Assembly: GCA_026686845.1 (NCBI GenBank)
Contig: JAIVEN010000012.1
Location: 3,288,501 to 3,352,500 of the forward strand
Length of the DNA stretch: 64,000 bases
DNA from: Adenanthera pavonina
Lineage: Eukaryota > Streptophyta > Magnoliopsida > Fabales > Fabaceae
Reading direction: 5' to 3'
Positions 34,881 through 47,914 of this stretch are shown here, in pieces; position 1 is the first letter of the stretch, and every line of letters starts with the position of its first letter. Position numbers and translations under genes: made by a program. The notes beneath the pieces are model-generated. The model had not been told where the DNA came from and did no database searches. It saw only the letters and a list, made by a program, of their open reading frames with translations.

Positions 34881-36320
34881 ATTGTCCCAAAAATTGCTCA
34901 AACATTTCAATTACAACTATCAAGATAAAAATCCATATTTAAACATACATACATATATACCATCAAAGACCCATGTATTTCAAAAATCAAATTCTAACCC
35001 ATTCTGATATGTATTCCAAATTTCAAAACTTGTCAATACACAAATTCCCAAACAGGCCTTCTACCTCATATTTTAACTCCACCTTCTTCTGAACTCTTAC
35101 CAACAGGGAAAAGAACAAGAATCTCTTTCCCAATTTAAGTTCAGGTCAAAAGACCCTATTGACCTCTTAACCATATCTCATTCTTACAGCATTGCTTGAC
35201 CTTCTTTTTCATTCCAAAAGTATCCAACTATTGCCTTCACATTTTGCGAGCATAACATTCTGGATGATAGTCACTGCATCTTCACCGTCTTTCTAGATGG
35301 CACTAAAATCACTATCACCATCATTGCCAAGGTCTCCATCATCCAATCCTATCTTGGCTCCAGGACACATGTTCTTCTCTCCAAATACAACTCCCACTAG
35401 TTAACCCTTTTTCCATCATTGCTATTTCCAACTTTATATCCAAAAGTATTAGGTTGAATTCTCTCACTATCCTTCCACTACTCTAAAATACCTCAATCAT
35501 CATTTCCATACTCAATCCTTGCAATGCTCCCAACCTTATACAACACCACAACTTACCTTTATCTCCCTTATCCTCCTAGGGGTCCCAGATGGGAAAAAGC
35601 ATAGATCATTGAGATTCTCTTTTCTTCGTCAATCTCCCGCATTCGTTGGCATGGAACATAGATCTTCATACACTAGTCCTCCAAGGATGTATACTTCATA
35701 ACTGATAACTACTCCTTGATTTCCAGGCAAGCTCCCATAACCTCAGTACTCAGTAAAAGACTTGCCTCCTCCACTGTTTGGCTTCCTTTTCCAACTTGAA
35801 CACTACCAATTACAACTTTTATTTAGAGATGCAATCTATAACACCAAAGATGGTTTCTAATTGATCCGCCTATTCTTTAACTGCCACAAGATCCATTTTA
35901 CCTTCAAAAGGTGGATTAAACTTTCGAAAGTCTTTCAGTTGAAAAAAGATATCTCTTCTTCCAACTATTAGGGCCCTCTCTGGCTCCATCATATCCTCAT
36001 CTTCTCCATAATTCATATCCATATATACTCTAACTTCCTTATTTATATTACCTTGTCCTTGCTGACTTAACTACTCTTGCGTTCTATTTAATGTTCCTCC
36101 CCTAATTGATAACTAGGTCATTCAACACAACCAACATCTCATGCATCTCTCCTATGAGATCATTATTACCTTGCATACCCCTGCAAGACATCTTTCCCTT
36201 CATACAAATAGCAACATATTTCAGCTATATAATGCTAGACTAGCATTGCAAAAGGGAATATCCATGTTTATGTAAATCATAATGTGCCAAGTACTAAAAC
36301 ACACAGAAACAATGGCTTGA
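34880..36320 (-). pseudogene. Ty3-gypsy gag remnant
   Basis: Minus strand from about 36205: MKGKMSCRGMQG opens the remnant. Further on, RDIFFQLKDFRKFNPPFEGK and MDLVAVKE then a stop and ADQLETIFGVIDC fit the retrotransposon gag region (PPxFxG..DP..A..W...E.IF...). FKLEKEAKQWRRQ follows where the family has L-x-x-E-A-x-x-WW. Stops are frequent. Further downstream, about 35700-34880, no clear protease or RT could be read. Gag forms the virus-like particle in active elements. Together with the PBS and LTR at 36338 it marks the 5' part of an inverted gypsy element. Confidence 0.6.
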
Positions 36321-36322
36321 AT

Positions 36323-36334
36323 GCTCTGATTCCA
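36323..36334 (-). other. Primer binding site, tRNA-Met type
   Basis: On the minus strand TGGAATCAGAGC stands four bases after the LTR end (GTTACA). It differs in one base from TGGTATCAGAGC, the initiator-methionine tRNA complement used by most plant LTR retrotransposons. Confidence 0.75.
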
Positions 36335-36337
36335 AAA

Positions 36338-37101
36338 TGTAACAACCTACTCCCAGAGACCCCAAACAACTCCTACAATATCAAAGACACAGAAAAAACA
36401 CATAAAAGAATCAGAACAAAGTTGAGTCATGGTGAGCTACAGTGCAGCTATGGCCTAGGAGAGGCAATAGAACTTGGCACCATGGCCAAACTTTTGGTGC
36501 CGTAGCACCCATATCAAAACATGTATCAGCATATTGCTAATTTTTCAAATGAACTTCCAACGCCCATAACTTTATACTCTAACCTTCGATTGACCTAATT
36601 CTAACTCCTACAGGTCAATCTTGTCTCAATCTAACTATAGACACCAGTTTCACCTCAATCTATCTTTGTGTAGAGATTTTGGATACTCGTGACTGATTTG
36701 GTCATTTTTTTACCAAAACATACAACCTATAGACCAAATATGCCAACCCAAGTAATTTGACACCTAAGAACTATTCACACAGGTCTTATTTGACTCAACC
36801 AACTTGTCTAAGAAGGTTTCACCTTGAAGAAACCACTCTTCCAAATTTTGATCCCCTGAACCCCAATTCTACACTATGGGCTATATGCCACAAGCCTCAT
36901 ACACAAGGCCCAAGACCATATTGGGCTTACTAATAGGACATACTAAACCTACACAAAATACTACCACAATCATCCTTACAGTATGACCTATACAGGGATC
37001 CACAATCATCATATCACATACATATGAACTATACATGGGTGTATAACTACACTATACCAAACATCACCGTCATCATCATTCTATCAATATCATCACACCA
37101 C
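36338..37101 (-). repeat. Partial gypsy LTR, related to the solo LTR at 17534-20069
   Basis: The + strand begins TGTAACAACC at 36338, directly before the PBS. Read on the minus strand, the order of segments (AAGCCCAATATGG..TTGGGCC, TGAGTCAAATAAGACCTGTG, TGTCTATAGTTAGATTGAGA, CTGTAGGAGTTAGAATTAGG) matches 19386-19740 of the + solo LTR with substitutions. The similarity stops at 37101, where a CACTA-type end begins. Confidence 0.7.
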
Positions 37102-37450
37102 CACTAGTGGAAAAAAGTTTATCTAAGACTAAAATTTGAACGATAAAAAAGAATCCCGTTCTAAAGAAAATGACCGGTGACATTTTTGTAAATAAAATAT
37201 GTAGTTATTTATTTTCTAGAACGGTCACTTGAAGCACCGTCGTATATTTAATTTTTCAGTATGGTGAAGATTTGTGCGTTTTAAAATTTTTTACTTTCCA
37301 GTACAATTAAAAAGAACCACCCGTCCTCTAAAAAATTTTTAACGAAATTTTTGACGCTATCTTTAGTCTTTACATCCAAACTTAGGCGCTCTCTTGCGGT
37401 AAACCCTTCTCCTCTAAATTTTCAAAGCAGAGCCCTAAGAAACCACACTC
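37102..37450 (+). mobile_element. CACTA (En/Spm)-type terminus and subterminal region
   Basis: CACTAGTGGAAAAAAG at 37102 is a typical plant CACTA terminal sequence. The next 250 bp carry GACCGGTGAC and AGAACGGTCACTTGAAGCAC, like the subterminal repeats of these elements. The opposite end was not found, so extent and TSD are open. Confidence 0.55.
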
Positions 37451-40137
37451 ACTAGCGGCGTTCTCTCTGTCGACCAAAATACTTGCCGTCGATACTCTCG
37501 CAACCATTGGCACAATTTAGTTCAGCTCTCTAGGAAAGCCCTCACCATCGGCACTCTTTAACTCGGCTCGTTACCACTCACCTTCGGCCTCTCTCCACCA
37601 CACCATAGCCCTGACCATTGCTATTCTGATGACACAGGCTGATGGAAGGTGTGTTTGATTGTTCAAGGAGCTTAATGATTCATTGAGGTAATAATTTTCT
37701 CCATTATTAAGTATATTTAGAATGTGGCGGCTAAAGTGTTGTAAACTTGCAATGGATGGGTTAAAATATTAGAATAGGTTGGTGTGTGTTGCTTTGGAGG
37801 AACAGTGGAGCAATTATCGGATTGTGATGATATCAATAAAAGCCATAAGGGAATACTCAGTATAAAACCTCACGCGTCTTCCCAACAACTTTGGGCAAGT
37901 AAATCCAACCTCGAAACGCTTTTAAAATGAAATAGTAATATATATGGCTCCATTAACGCCGACAAATGGAACAAGAGACATCTTCCACCAAGTGTAAAAC
38001 TACCAAGTCAGAGAACAGTGAAATTGATTTTTTTAAGTGAAACTCTAAAATTAAATTAAAATTTACCTCTCATGGTTTTAATTTCTAGCTCCCAACTGTC
38101 TCACTATGTTGGTGTGTGAACATCTCCATTGTTGATGCAGGGTTTTGGCAAGCTTCAATATTCTGCGAGGCTGAGTATTATAATCTCATGGATTTTTTCT
38201 ATTTTTTACTCTGACATTATACATATACTACTTGCTGTTAATTAACAGCCAGGAATAAAATTTCTTCCTTCAACCTCTTGTTCTTGCACATCTGTTTATT
38301 AATCTTAATTTCAATCTCCTATTTATTTAGGTCAATTTGGTTAAAAACAATGGCCCATGCATCTCATGTTACTATGAGTTCTGAGCAACTTTGTAAGGCC
38401 ACATAATTCAGTATTACTTTAAGAGCGAAAAAATTATTGTAGAATGTTCACAACAAGTGGATGTACGTAGTACATATTGAGATTAAAGACTGTCTTGAAA
38501 AGCATCTAATTTCCCCCTCCCTTACTTTAGCTTTTCATTGAATTAAATAAAGAGGGAGATAGACTTAAAAACTTCAAAATCTCCCCCAATCAAGGGAATG
38601 GACTTTAAAGAATTTTAGTATCTCCTCATTGAACTAGCTTTCGAAGCTTTGTACTAAAGTACAAGAAATATTAAATAGTTTTGATGTGAGTGTCAATTCT
38701 CTCTGTGTTTTTTTTTTCAGTAATTATGTCCCCTGTATTTGGGCACCTCAATCTTGTCATTGCCTGTGATTGTTTGTATTTGCGCACATCAATTCTTGAC
38801 ATTGCATTCATATTCATAACAATCATTTAGTTTAGCCTACTATAGTGGTTTGGAGTGTGTACAGAGACTAGAAGCATACAAGTACCTTGGAAATCTAGTT
38901 TCATAGCCTTGGAAGATAATAAGCATGGTTCTAGGAAAGCCAAATTCTCTCTAGCAGATCAAGTACCTAGATTATGGTTCATGTATTCAGTTTTAGGAAG
39001 ATTAATGATGTTGTGATGCAATTTTTTCTAATGATAACAGATAAGACCCATTTCATCCCAAAAGTTTAAACTATTAAGGAAAAGCCAAATAAATATTTTA
39101 TTAATATCTCTAACAAACCCTCATGCAAAAACTTAGTTTGTTTTTTTAGGCAATTGGGTGATAGGGGTCTAATTCCCAATCATTTGATCATGACAGCTCT
39201 GACTCAATGTGAAACTAGAAAGAGAGAAAAAGTGGCAAAGAAGAGAAACTCTTGTTTATCCATAATTCTGATTTAAGCAGTTACTGTATTTATTATATTG
39301 GTGCTGCTGCTACAGCTATCTGTAATCAAGGGTACAATTGTAATGTTACATAGCCATAAGTCCAGTTGTAGAATAAATATGGAAGGTAGAACCGGTGTCC
39401 ACAATTAACGGTGCTGTAATGGTTCAACCTTGAGTTTAATTACTCTGTAACCTTTATTAATGACTCATTTAGTTGAATTTGGTGATTCCCATAGGAGAGG
39501 AAGAGATGTATTCAGAATTATGAAGATCTCATACATTTGATTCTGATAGAATCCTGGTGGCGAATAGTAATTTTAAATCCCCATTTGGTCATTTTATTGT
39601 AGCCATTTTGTGTTCACTACTGTAAGGTATTGCAGCAGAGTAATTTCATATTTGCCTTGCAGCTTAGGATGGGGTATGTCTTATTCGACCAGAACATGGG
39701 TTGAAATTTTTGTTTAAGCAAAGCTGTGTAAAGTTACTATGAATATTTACAAGTATAATGGTAGTTTAGGCTATACTTCATTGTCTTTCCTTCTATAAAG
39801 GCCACTTTTCTTCCTTTAGTTCTCGGATTTGAAATGGGACAAAACCAATGTCACTTAACAAAATGAGTGGTGATTGCATTCAGTTTCTTAGAAACGGAGA
39901 TTTGATTAAGTCACCCTAGTCCTCCAATAAGATGAACTCATTCTACTGCTTTGACATACAAGAAATAGACCTGATGATGTTCTCTCAATCTATTTTTCTC
40001 CATTTATTGTCTACACTAATCTAACATTGAACAAGCAAGTGGAAAGGAACTAGCATCATTTTATTATAAAGCTTCAAAAGAATACATTTGACTTTCCAAA
40101 CCTAGGTGTTAATTAATATGAAAAATTCAAGCGTAGA
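37450..40137. other. No gene recognised
   Basis: Several exon-like strings flanked by AG/GT occur but none reads as a known protein. The interior of the CACTA element, or host intergenic DNA, are both possible. Confidence 0.4.
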
Positions 40138-40772
40138 ATGACAGAGATAGCTGGTAGAGATAGTCAGGATCCCTCTTTCTGGCCAACCTCCTACTTTTGG
40201 TTATATGTCTTAATCTGCATCATTTCCCTACTAATAAGGCTTGTTACTTATATCAAGAATCAGAGGAAACACTTGAGCATTTTTTATTTTTTCTTTGCCC
40301 ACTTGCTTGGGCTACAAAGTTTGGTGTTGATATTAGCTTGAGAACTGATGTGACTACTACTTCTCACTTCATTGGTTGGATTGATTTGTTCTTTGCTCTA
40401 CAAGGCATGCTTGATATCAGATGGATTATTGTGCTTCTTTCCTCTATTTGGAATCATAGAAATGATGTTATTCACATAGGCATCACTCCTGACCCATCCA
40501 AGGTATTAGCCAGCTTTAGAAGATAGATGAATATGCTTTCTTACTATGAGAAACCAAATGTGACCTTTGTTCCAATAGAACAAAATACTCCCAAGATTCT
40601 CACCTCTATCCTTCACAGAAACTGGTATATTTTTGTGTCTGTCAAGAAATTCAGACGCAGGCTCATCTATTCTTGTTCCATAAATGAATTTTTCCTATAT
40701 TATAGAGGCAAACATAACACTTCGTCATTTCCATTAATGCACTTTGTCATCCAATCCTTCCCCGCCAACTAG
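40138..40772 (+). pseudogene. LINE (L1-type) reverse transcriptase tail with zf-RVT remnant
   Basis: The frame 40197-40526 reads LNLHHFPTNKACYLYQESEE then TLEHFLFFLCPLAWATKFG, which fits the zf-RVT domain (L-P-T...C..C....E...H.L..C..A...W). Its cysteines are mostly lost. A little further, RWIIVLLSSIWNHRNDVIH matches the W-x-x-IW-x-x-RN segment that follows in L1 ORF2 proteins. A frameshift near 40200 and a stop at 40524 break it. The next frame, 40527-40772, may be the degraded link to RNase H. No RT core was seen upstream. Confidence 0.65.
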
Positions 40773-40779
40773 TTTTTTG

Positions 40780-42050
40780 TTTCTGTCCAACATATTACTT
40801 CCCTTGAATCTCTTTCCTTACCAAATTGGTAAATGATAACTCACAAATATATGCTATGTAAATTTCCTGATTTTGATTGTTTCAAATGAACAAAACCAGT
40901 AGGTAAATCCATTTTCTTTCCTTCCTTAACCAAGGCTTCCTTGACATTGAACCAAAAAATTAGCGTGGAATTGTAGCTAGCAGGTTCTTGAATATAAGCC
41001 TACTAATTCTGATAAATAATCTTCATTCAATATAAAGAACCCAAATGACTGTATCTACATTATCTGATGAGATCAGCAAAGCATGAATTTCCTTTCATAT
41101 AACTTTACTGCAAGGTTTGCAGCATTGGAAAATATCCACCAACATATTTTGAGAAGTTTGGTCCACTTAAAACTCTCAGCAAAAGTCATCTTCTTTGAAA
41201 GTGCCTTTAAGGAGCCATCTTGTATATTAGAAGTCCTTGCCTTTTTTCTTTTATCATTTCTTATTTGTTGTATGATAAATCTTCCCAAATTTGCTCTGAC
41301 ACTCAAATTTTGTCCAGGTTCAGCTGCTATTTGCAGGAAAAATTCCACCTCTTTGAATCATCAGCATGCATTTTTTTCACCAGAACCGTGTCTTCTTCCT
41401 CTAAAGAATTTGCAATCATTGTTTAATTAATGCAGATAGCAGCTTCATTTCAAAGCCTTGATGCTTCTTCTCCTTAAGCTACCTCCTTTCATTTCATTTA
41501 TATGATTCCACGAACTTCATGTTAGTCTATTCATGTCATACAGCTTGTTCTTTTCTCTGTAGCTAAACTAAAACCTAAAGCTAAAACATTTCAGTAGCAA
41601 CCTTTAGAAAATATGTTAGGTATTATGTATGTGGGAGATTAATATATATGCTCCTCAAAATTCTAAATAAAAAGTCATGAAAAGCGGCTATGTTTGTGGA
41701 TTCTCAATTTCATGTCGCCTGAAATATCATATTTGTCTTAAAAAGACGAGATGTTCTCATGTTATAGATAATGCATAGTATGTTCTAAGTTCAAAACTCG
41801 CAATCATTCTATCTTATAAAAACTAATTCCCCACATATGTTTCTTTACTATTGATACTGGGATTCTTGCACGTTTTTTTGGCCATTGATATCACTGCATC
41901 TTTCGTAGGTGCTTTCTACTCTAGTTCTCCTCTGAAGTATAATTTTATTGGAATGCAGAAACAAGTTGCAAGAACATAACTCCACTAATTTTGCGTTATC
42001 AATTTAAGCTTGGATCTTTTGAAAATCTTCTATCTGCTGGAGCTATTTTC
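40780..42050. other. No gene recognised
   Basis: An open frame at 41073-41348 (minus strand, 91 codons) has no recognisable motif and overlaps open frames on the other strand. Confidence 0.4.
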
Positions 42051-42059
42051 TCCCTCAAG

Positions 42060-43598
42060 CTGGAATAGCAAGGTAAAAGCAGTAAAAAGAAGGGAAGACA
42101 CAGATGTTAATCCTGGTTCAGTCACTCTATCTTGACCTACGTCCAGTTCCCAAGCCACCCCTTGATATTTTCCACTATCTTGCAAGAATTCAGTGGGCTT
42201 CTTGCAATTGCCTCAGTACAACTTGATACTCTATTCTTAGAGCTTACAATCTCACTCTTTGCACTCTAGCTAAGTGCTTCCCAAATCCCTTGTGATATCC
42301 CCTCACAAGAAAATCTTTTTTTTAGATGAAGATAAAATTTATTACAATGATTGAACTCTCTAATTTAGAGTGCATATGAAAGTTGAAGTACAGAGAATGA
42401 AGTATGTGAGAGTAAGAGACGTTGACTTAAGAATTTGGCAGAGTTTGTGTATATACAATATAAAATCGTTATCCACATCTCCAAATGAAGTTCTATTTAT
42501 AGATTTATGTCTTAACTATACGTTAGAGACAAGATCTAACCGTTAGAGATGTTACCCAATGCTTACTCTAAAAACTATCCGTTCACCAACCGCATTTAAT
42601 GCATCTGACATTTAAAGTTCAAATTCTGGTGTATAAACAAACGAATTTCGCAGAGACCAAAAGCTAAAGGCTTTAACATTGAACTTCGAAGTTCGTCTGT
42701 TATGAAGCAAAGTTTGAATTTTTATCTTTGAAAAATATTTCTATGTTGGAACATACAAATTTTTAAGTTTAAAGTTTTTCTGGTAAGTGTGAACAATTGT
42801 TCCATATCGCTACAGTACCTTCGAAGTTCAAATTTTGGTGCCCAACATTCGTCTGTTAGTAGGCAGCTCAATAAGGTACAATAGTTCATCTTTTCGAAAT
42901 TTGAATTTTCAAAAGTTAAAGTTCGTTTGTCAGAAAGAGCTTATCAGACTTAATTCAAAATTCGAATTTATGAATAATTCGTATGTCAAAAGATTATCAT
43001 AACAGACTTGCAAGCTTTGTTTCCAAAATTCGAATTTCCAAAATCAAAGTTTGTCTGTCAGTGAGCTAACTTGGAACTCTTTTTAAACTTTATTTTTAGA
43101 TGAACTTTGACATATTCTCAAACGACTTTTTCATTTTTCATGAATTGTGTTTTATCATAAATTCAAATTTTCAAAACCCAAAGTTCGTCTGTTAGAGAAA
43201 GCTCTTATCAAACTTAATTCAAAGTTCAAATTTCTGTACTCAAAGTTTGTCTGTCAGAGAAATCTCTTTTCTGACTAACTTATTTTCAATTTAAAATTCG
43301 AATTTCAGAAGCCAAAATTCGAATTTTTAAAGCAATAGATCAGTTTTAACACTTCAAAATTCATCTGTTAGCAAGTGTTATTCAAATATTCCATGAATTA
43401 TCATAGAATCATATTTTTAAAACATTCTTTTACCATTTCAAAGTCTTTTACTCAATTTAAATATGGTAAGAAATCATATATCTAATCTTGTGCTGTTTTT
43501 CTTGAATTTCTCCACCTAAGATCTTTTGTACACCTTTGATATCTTCTTTTCAAGCCCTAGATGGTTGGTTTGGAATCATTAAAATACTTAATTCAACA
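42060..43598 (-). mobile_element. Solo or truncated LTR of the SIRE-type Copia family
   Basis: The minus strand starts TGTTGAATTAAG at 43598 and parallels the 3' LTR at 7136-8697: GATTCCAA..GATATCAAAGGTGTACA near the start, repeated CTGACAGACGAA-like and AAATTCGAATTT-like motifs in the middle, then CTGGACGTAGGTCAAG and CAGGATTAACATCTGTGTC near the end. The 3' end is diverged or cut and could not be fixed; similarity fades at about 42060. No PBS or purine tract flanks it. Confidence 0.75.
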
Positions 43599-43603
43599 AG
43601 ATG

Positions 43604-45470
43604 ATGATAAGAAGCAACACAAAATAAGACATAAGATGGTGGAAAACTAAGAAGATGAAGATGGATACTAGAAAAGAACAACCAAGAAGAAGACGGAAGA
43701 ACACAAAACACAAAGAAAGGATAAATCTAAATTTTGGAACCAAAACTCTGATGCCAACTAATAAGGAACCCTTAGAGACTTATACTAAGTAACCTAGAAA
43801 ATACAAAATAGTAGAAGAACTTGACTCAAAAGATTCAAAAAATGATCAGTTAGAATCTTAGAGGAACTAATCTCTAGATCCCTAATCATAGCGACGTCCA
43901 CAAGGTTGATTACTCCTCATAGTAATTCAGATGATGAAAAAGGAGAGAGATATATAAAACAAGAGGGAGAAAAGAAATAACTTAGTAAATTTTTACTGAA
44001 TATACAATAATATTATTCCACTCTTCTCTGAAGAAAATACATTACATAGAGGTCTTTATATAGGCAAAAGAAGAAAAATCTAATCTTAACGCAACTAGAA
44101 ATACGTGATGCTCAAATAATCCTATTAGATGTAGGAAATTTGAAAGATATAACGAATTATGAAAAAGCCTAATAATAAAAATGAAGATTCAAGGAAAATA
44201 ATAAAATTAATATTCTAATCATAATACTAATAGATAATATCCTTAAATCCAGATAATCCCCTAAACCTTAAATTCTAGTAGATTTTATTTATTATAATTT
44301 AAATCTAATCAATGACTATGACTTCAAAGAAATACAAATTGGAAGATAATAAAATAAATAAAAAAATATCTAACATCATGTGGGTAATTTAAGAATATTT
44401 GATGCGCCTCCTTGATCTCTATCACATTATATAATTGAGATCACGTAATCTTTTTATAATAAATTCGTATATTTACTATTTAGTTGTAAGTAACTTATTA
44501 TTAGTTGGTATTTTCTAAATAATGAATACTAAATTTTCTTTACAGCCTTCGAATTTTAATCATAGAAAGAAAACAGAGTGGTTTCTCTGGATGTGTATAA
44601 ACTACCAGCAGAAAGATCAGTGTTATCTAGATTGCGGTTTTTTATTGAACCCCATTCAATAATATATCGAATAACTATGATTTGCAGGTTTTGAATGAGT
44701 TTATATGATAAATAATATTTTTGTGATCTTTTTTTTTTATGATCTTAATATACTCAACCCTTAATCATATTCAATGGCATTTTTCTCATTTTTTTTATAT
44801 TGTATTTGAACTTATTTTCTCCTTTTCTCCTTCTTTTTTAACTTTGGAGATTGGTAATCATAAATCAACAAAATTAGTTGCTAACTTTAGCTTATTCCAA
44901 TCATTAAAATTTAAAACATAATTAAATTTCAATTTTAAATTTGTATCTTTTTCTGTATATTGAAATATGTAAACCCTAATTCTGAGCCTCGTATATTATT
45001 TGATATTCAATATCTTTAGTATAATATACTATTACTTAAGTTTTGATTGCTGATGGATGGCCAAATAAAGATTGCTCATTAGTCAATATTGTGATGGATT
45101 CTATCAATTTTCCTATTTTAGTTTGCAAATGATTTTAAACAATTTATCTTTATTTTACACTTATTACCAAAGCTATTCCTTATTGAGTTGATCAATTAAT
45201 GCACCGAATTATTGATTGATTTGGTAATAAACATCTGTTCAATTCCGATTTAAATGATTAATTATTAAATTGTAGTTGTTTGTGCATTAATCGATATTAA
45301 TTTTATTTAGTTATCTAATTGAATTTATTAATTATATATTACTTATGGAATTGTTTATATTTAGTATCTTCCTGATTGAATTAATTATTGATTCTTTTTC
45401 TTTTTTGCCACATAAATTAATTATTGGTTCTATTATCTCATACTTATTATTATTATCATTAACTTAATAT
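43604..45470. other. No gene recognised
   Basis: AT-rich. The open frame 44739-44921 is Phe/Leu-rich and unlikely to be coding. Confidence 0.5.
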
Positions 45471-45478
45471 AAAAACAA

Positions 45479-45510
45479 GGATTCGAATCCCGTGCAATGC
45501 ACAAGAGTTT
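45479..45510 (-). other. Possible Helitron-type hairpin, minus strand
   Basis: CCCGTGCAATGCACAAGAG at 45489-45507 resembles the CCCGTGCATTGCACGGG hairpin at plant Helitron 3' ends. The CTRR terminus is not evident, so orientation and status are unsure. Confidence 0.3.
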
Positions 45511-45940
45511 CAATTATATCTAATAACATAATATAGATATAGATGATTAGATGTACATACAACACAATAAGAAAAGCATATCATTATGTTTTGGGCCTTT
45601 TATAATAACATGATAACGATAATGAAAACAATTATCATCAATAATATTAATGTATTAAATAATGTATCAAATTTCTATTAATCACATTAAATCTAATTTA
45701 AACTCCAAATAATAATTTCAATTTAATCTATTCATTCAAATGTCAAATATCATTTTTATTCCTCAAGCAATTAGTTGGAATTCAATTCCTAGTACTTGTG
45801 TATGAAGCAAATCTAGATCTTTGCCCTATGTAGATTAGTTTCCGTCAATGGGGATACTCTTGCCTATTTCAGATATCATTTAACTTATGTTACACTTAAA
45901 TTTTGAAATAAATTAAAGTGATAACCATATCAATCATATG

Positions 45941-47178
45941 TAGGGGTGGGAATAGGTCGAGGGCCTATCAGCAACCTGCGGCCTAGCCTATTTTAGGTCT
46001 AGTTTGGTCTGGCCAAGCTCAAGCCTAAAATTAGGCCTATTTAAGTAAAAAGGCCAGACCTGTTTATATAAGACTTAGCCTAAAGCCTATTAACGAGGCC
46101 TATTTAATATAATATTATACATATATCATATATCATATATTATATAGTGTAATATATATTATATTAAATATATTATTATTATTATTATATATATATATAA
46201 CCCAAGACATTAAGAGCCCATATATTATTGTAGCCAAAAAAAAAAAAAGCTATGCTTGGTTTATATATTCCACTCTCTTAATATTTTCTTTAGAAGAGGA
46301 ATATGATTAATTTGTATCAAACATCTCATGGTTCTTACAATTCATAAAATTTTTAGGGAAGTTTATGCTTGGTTTATGCATGCAAACTTAGTAGTTCATT
46401 GATTTTTTAGGCATCCTATTGAAGAAATTTTAATAGTTCTTACAATTCATAACATTTGATCATTTATAATTTAAGCATCTTGTTGGAGAAATTTTGAAGC
46501 TACTACTTGGACCTCACTTGGAAACTAAGAGGGTCAATTTAATTTCCCACTGAAAATATTGCATCTATGATGATATAAATATCAAGTGTCTATCATTACT
46601 GAATATATTTTAACTGTCAGGTGTCCATCATTACTAGATATGTTTTTCCACAATTTTACATTATATCCAAGTTCTCATATTGAATCTTTAAGTTTCCAAT
46701 CAACTTATATGTGTTTATATTTTATCAATACATGTGCATTATGGAGGAGATCAAATAGAAGACTTAATTATTGATGCTACATTGCTAGGAAGAAAGACTA
46801 ATGTACTTCTATCAATTTTCATTGGATGTTAAATGTTGGATTGGTTTAGTTTGAGTATATTTGAATTTATATACCTATCAATTTTATTATGGTGTTTTTA
46901 GGCAATAATGTATGGAATTTTTTTATTGAAATTTATATTTAATGATTTAGGTTTTAATAGGTTTAAAGCCTTCAAAATCTAGACTTTAAAAACCATTTAA
47001 AAACTTACTTAGGATTTTAAATAGGTTTTAGGCCATGCTAAGTCTTTATAAGGCTTAGGTTTAAGCTTAAAAAAAAGCCTTATATAGGTCTACAAGACAA
47101 ACTCAAGTTTTAGGCCTACAAGACAAGCTTGGCCTATTAAGTCAAAGTTTAACCTGATCTGACCTATTTCCATCCCTA
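45941..47178. mobile_element. Non-autonomous hAT element with exact 8-bp TSD
   Basis: Ends are TAGGGGTGGGAATAGGTC at 45941-45958 and, inverted, TAGGGATGGAAATAGGTC at 47161-47178 (16 of 18 identical). The duplication ATCATATG is exact at 45933-45940 and 47179-47186. Subterminal AGGCCTA-type motifs occur many times on both sides (AATTAGGCCTATTTAAG, TTTAGGCCATGC). No transposase frame is present. A TA/ATT microsatellite lies at about 46120-46200. Confidence 0.9.
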
Positions 47179-47914
47179 ATCATATGGGATGATAATAAAT
47201 TTAAACAAATGAATTTCAAAATTTTCATGTTTAAACATTAATTAGGTATATAAAGACAATTGAGTGGTGGTATATATATAAAAACATATGTAAAGAAGTA
47301 AATATTTTTTTAAATATACAGGGTTAGATTATTTCATAATTAGCGTAATGATACCGAGATTTGAAATCATGAGACTTTGTGCTTGCAACCTCTACTTTGT
47401 AATAGATAAAAGTTGTCTATTTATTGTATTGTTCAAGTTTAATTTGGAAAAGGTTTCATATGATTTGACATAATTCACAATTTTCAGTTTAATTGACATT
47501 ATTCAGCTTGAAAAAGATTAATTAATTGACTTCAAAATGTATTTTAAATATTTAATTGCTTTTGGATAGATTAAAAGATTAGTATAAAAATATATTTTGA
47601 GTAGATTAAAAATAAAACGTTTGCTCTTTATTCTTAACACAGAAACATTATTTGACATAAAATGGATAACAAAACACAAGTTGAATTCTAATCCTTGATT
47701 CTTATGTGACACAACTTCTAATGTTTATCAACGAGTTTTCAAATGAAACTTTAATGTTGTTGACAATATTGTTTGTGGATATTGATTTTAAATTTTTTTA
47801 ATATATTGTTTGTGCAAGAACATCGGCAGGTCAGATGTGACTTTGTTTCAAAAGTTTAACAAAACACAAGTTAGAAAAATTTAGAATATGGTTAACTATA
47901 CTACCAAAATTATT

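Noticed and set aside
42102..42110. AGATG before TTAATCC as the target duplication of the LTR at 43598
   Set aside because: It equals AGATG at 43599-43603, but LTR similarity continues past it to about 42060, so the match is probably chance.
45479..45492. GGATTCGAATCCC looks like a tRNA T-loop
   Set aside because: No acceptor, D or anticodon stem at the right distance on either strand; better explained as the palindromic end of a mobile element.
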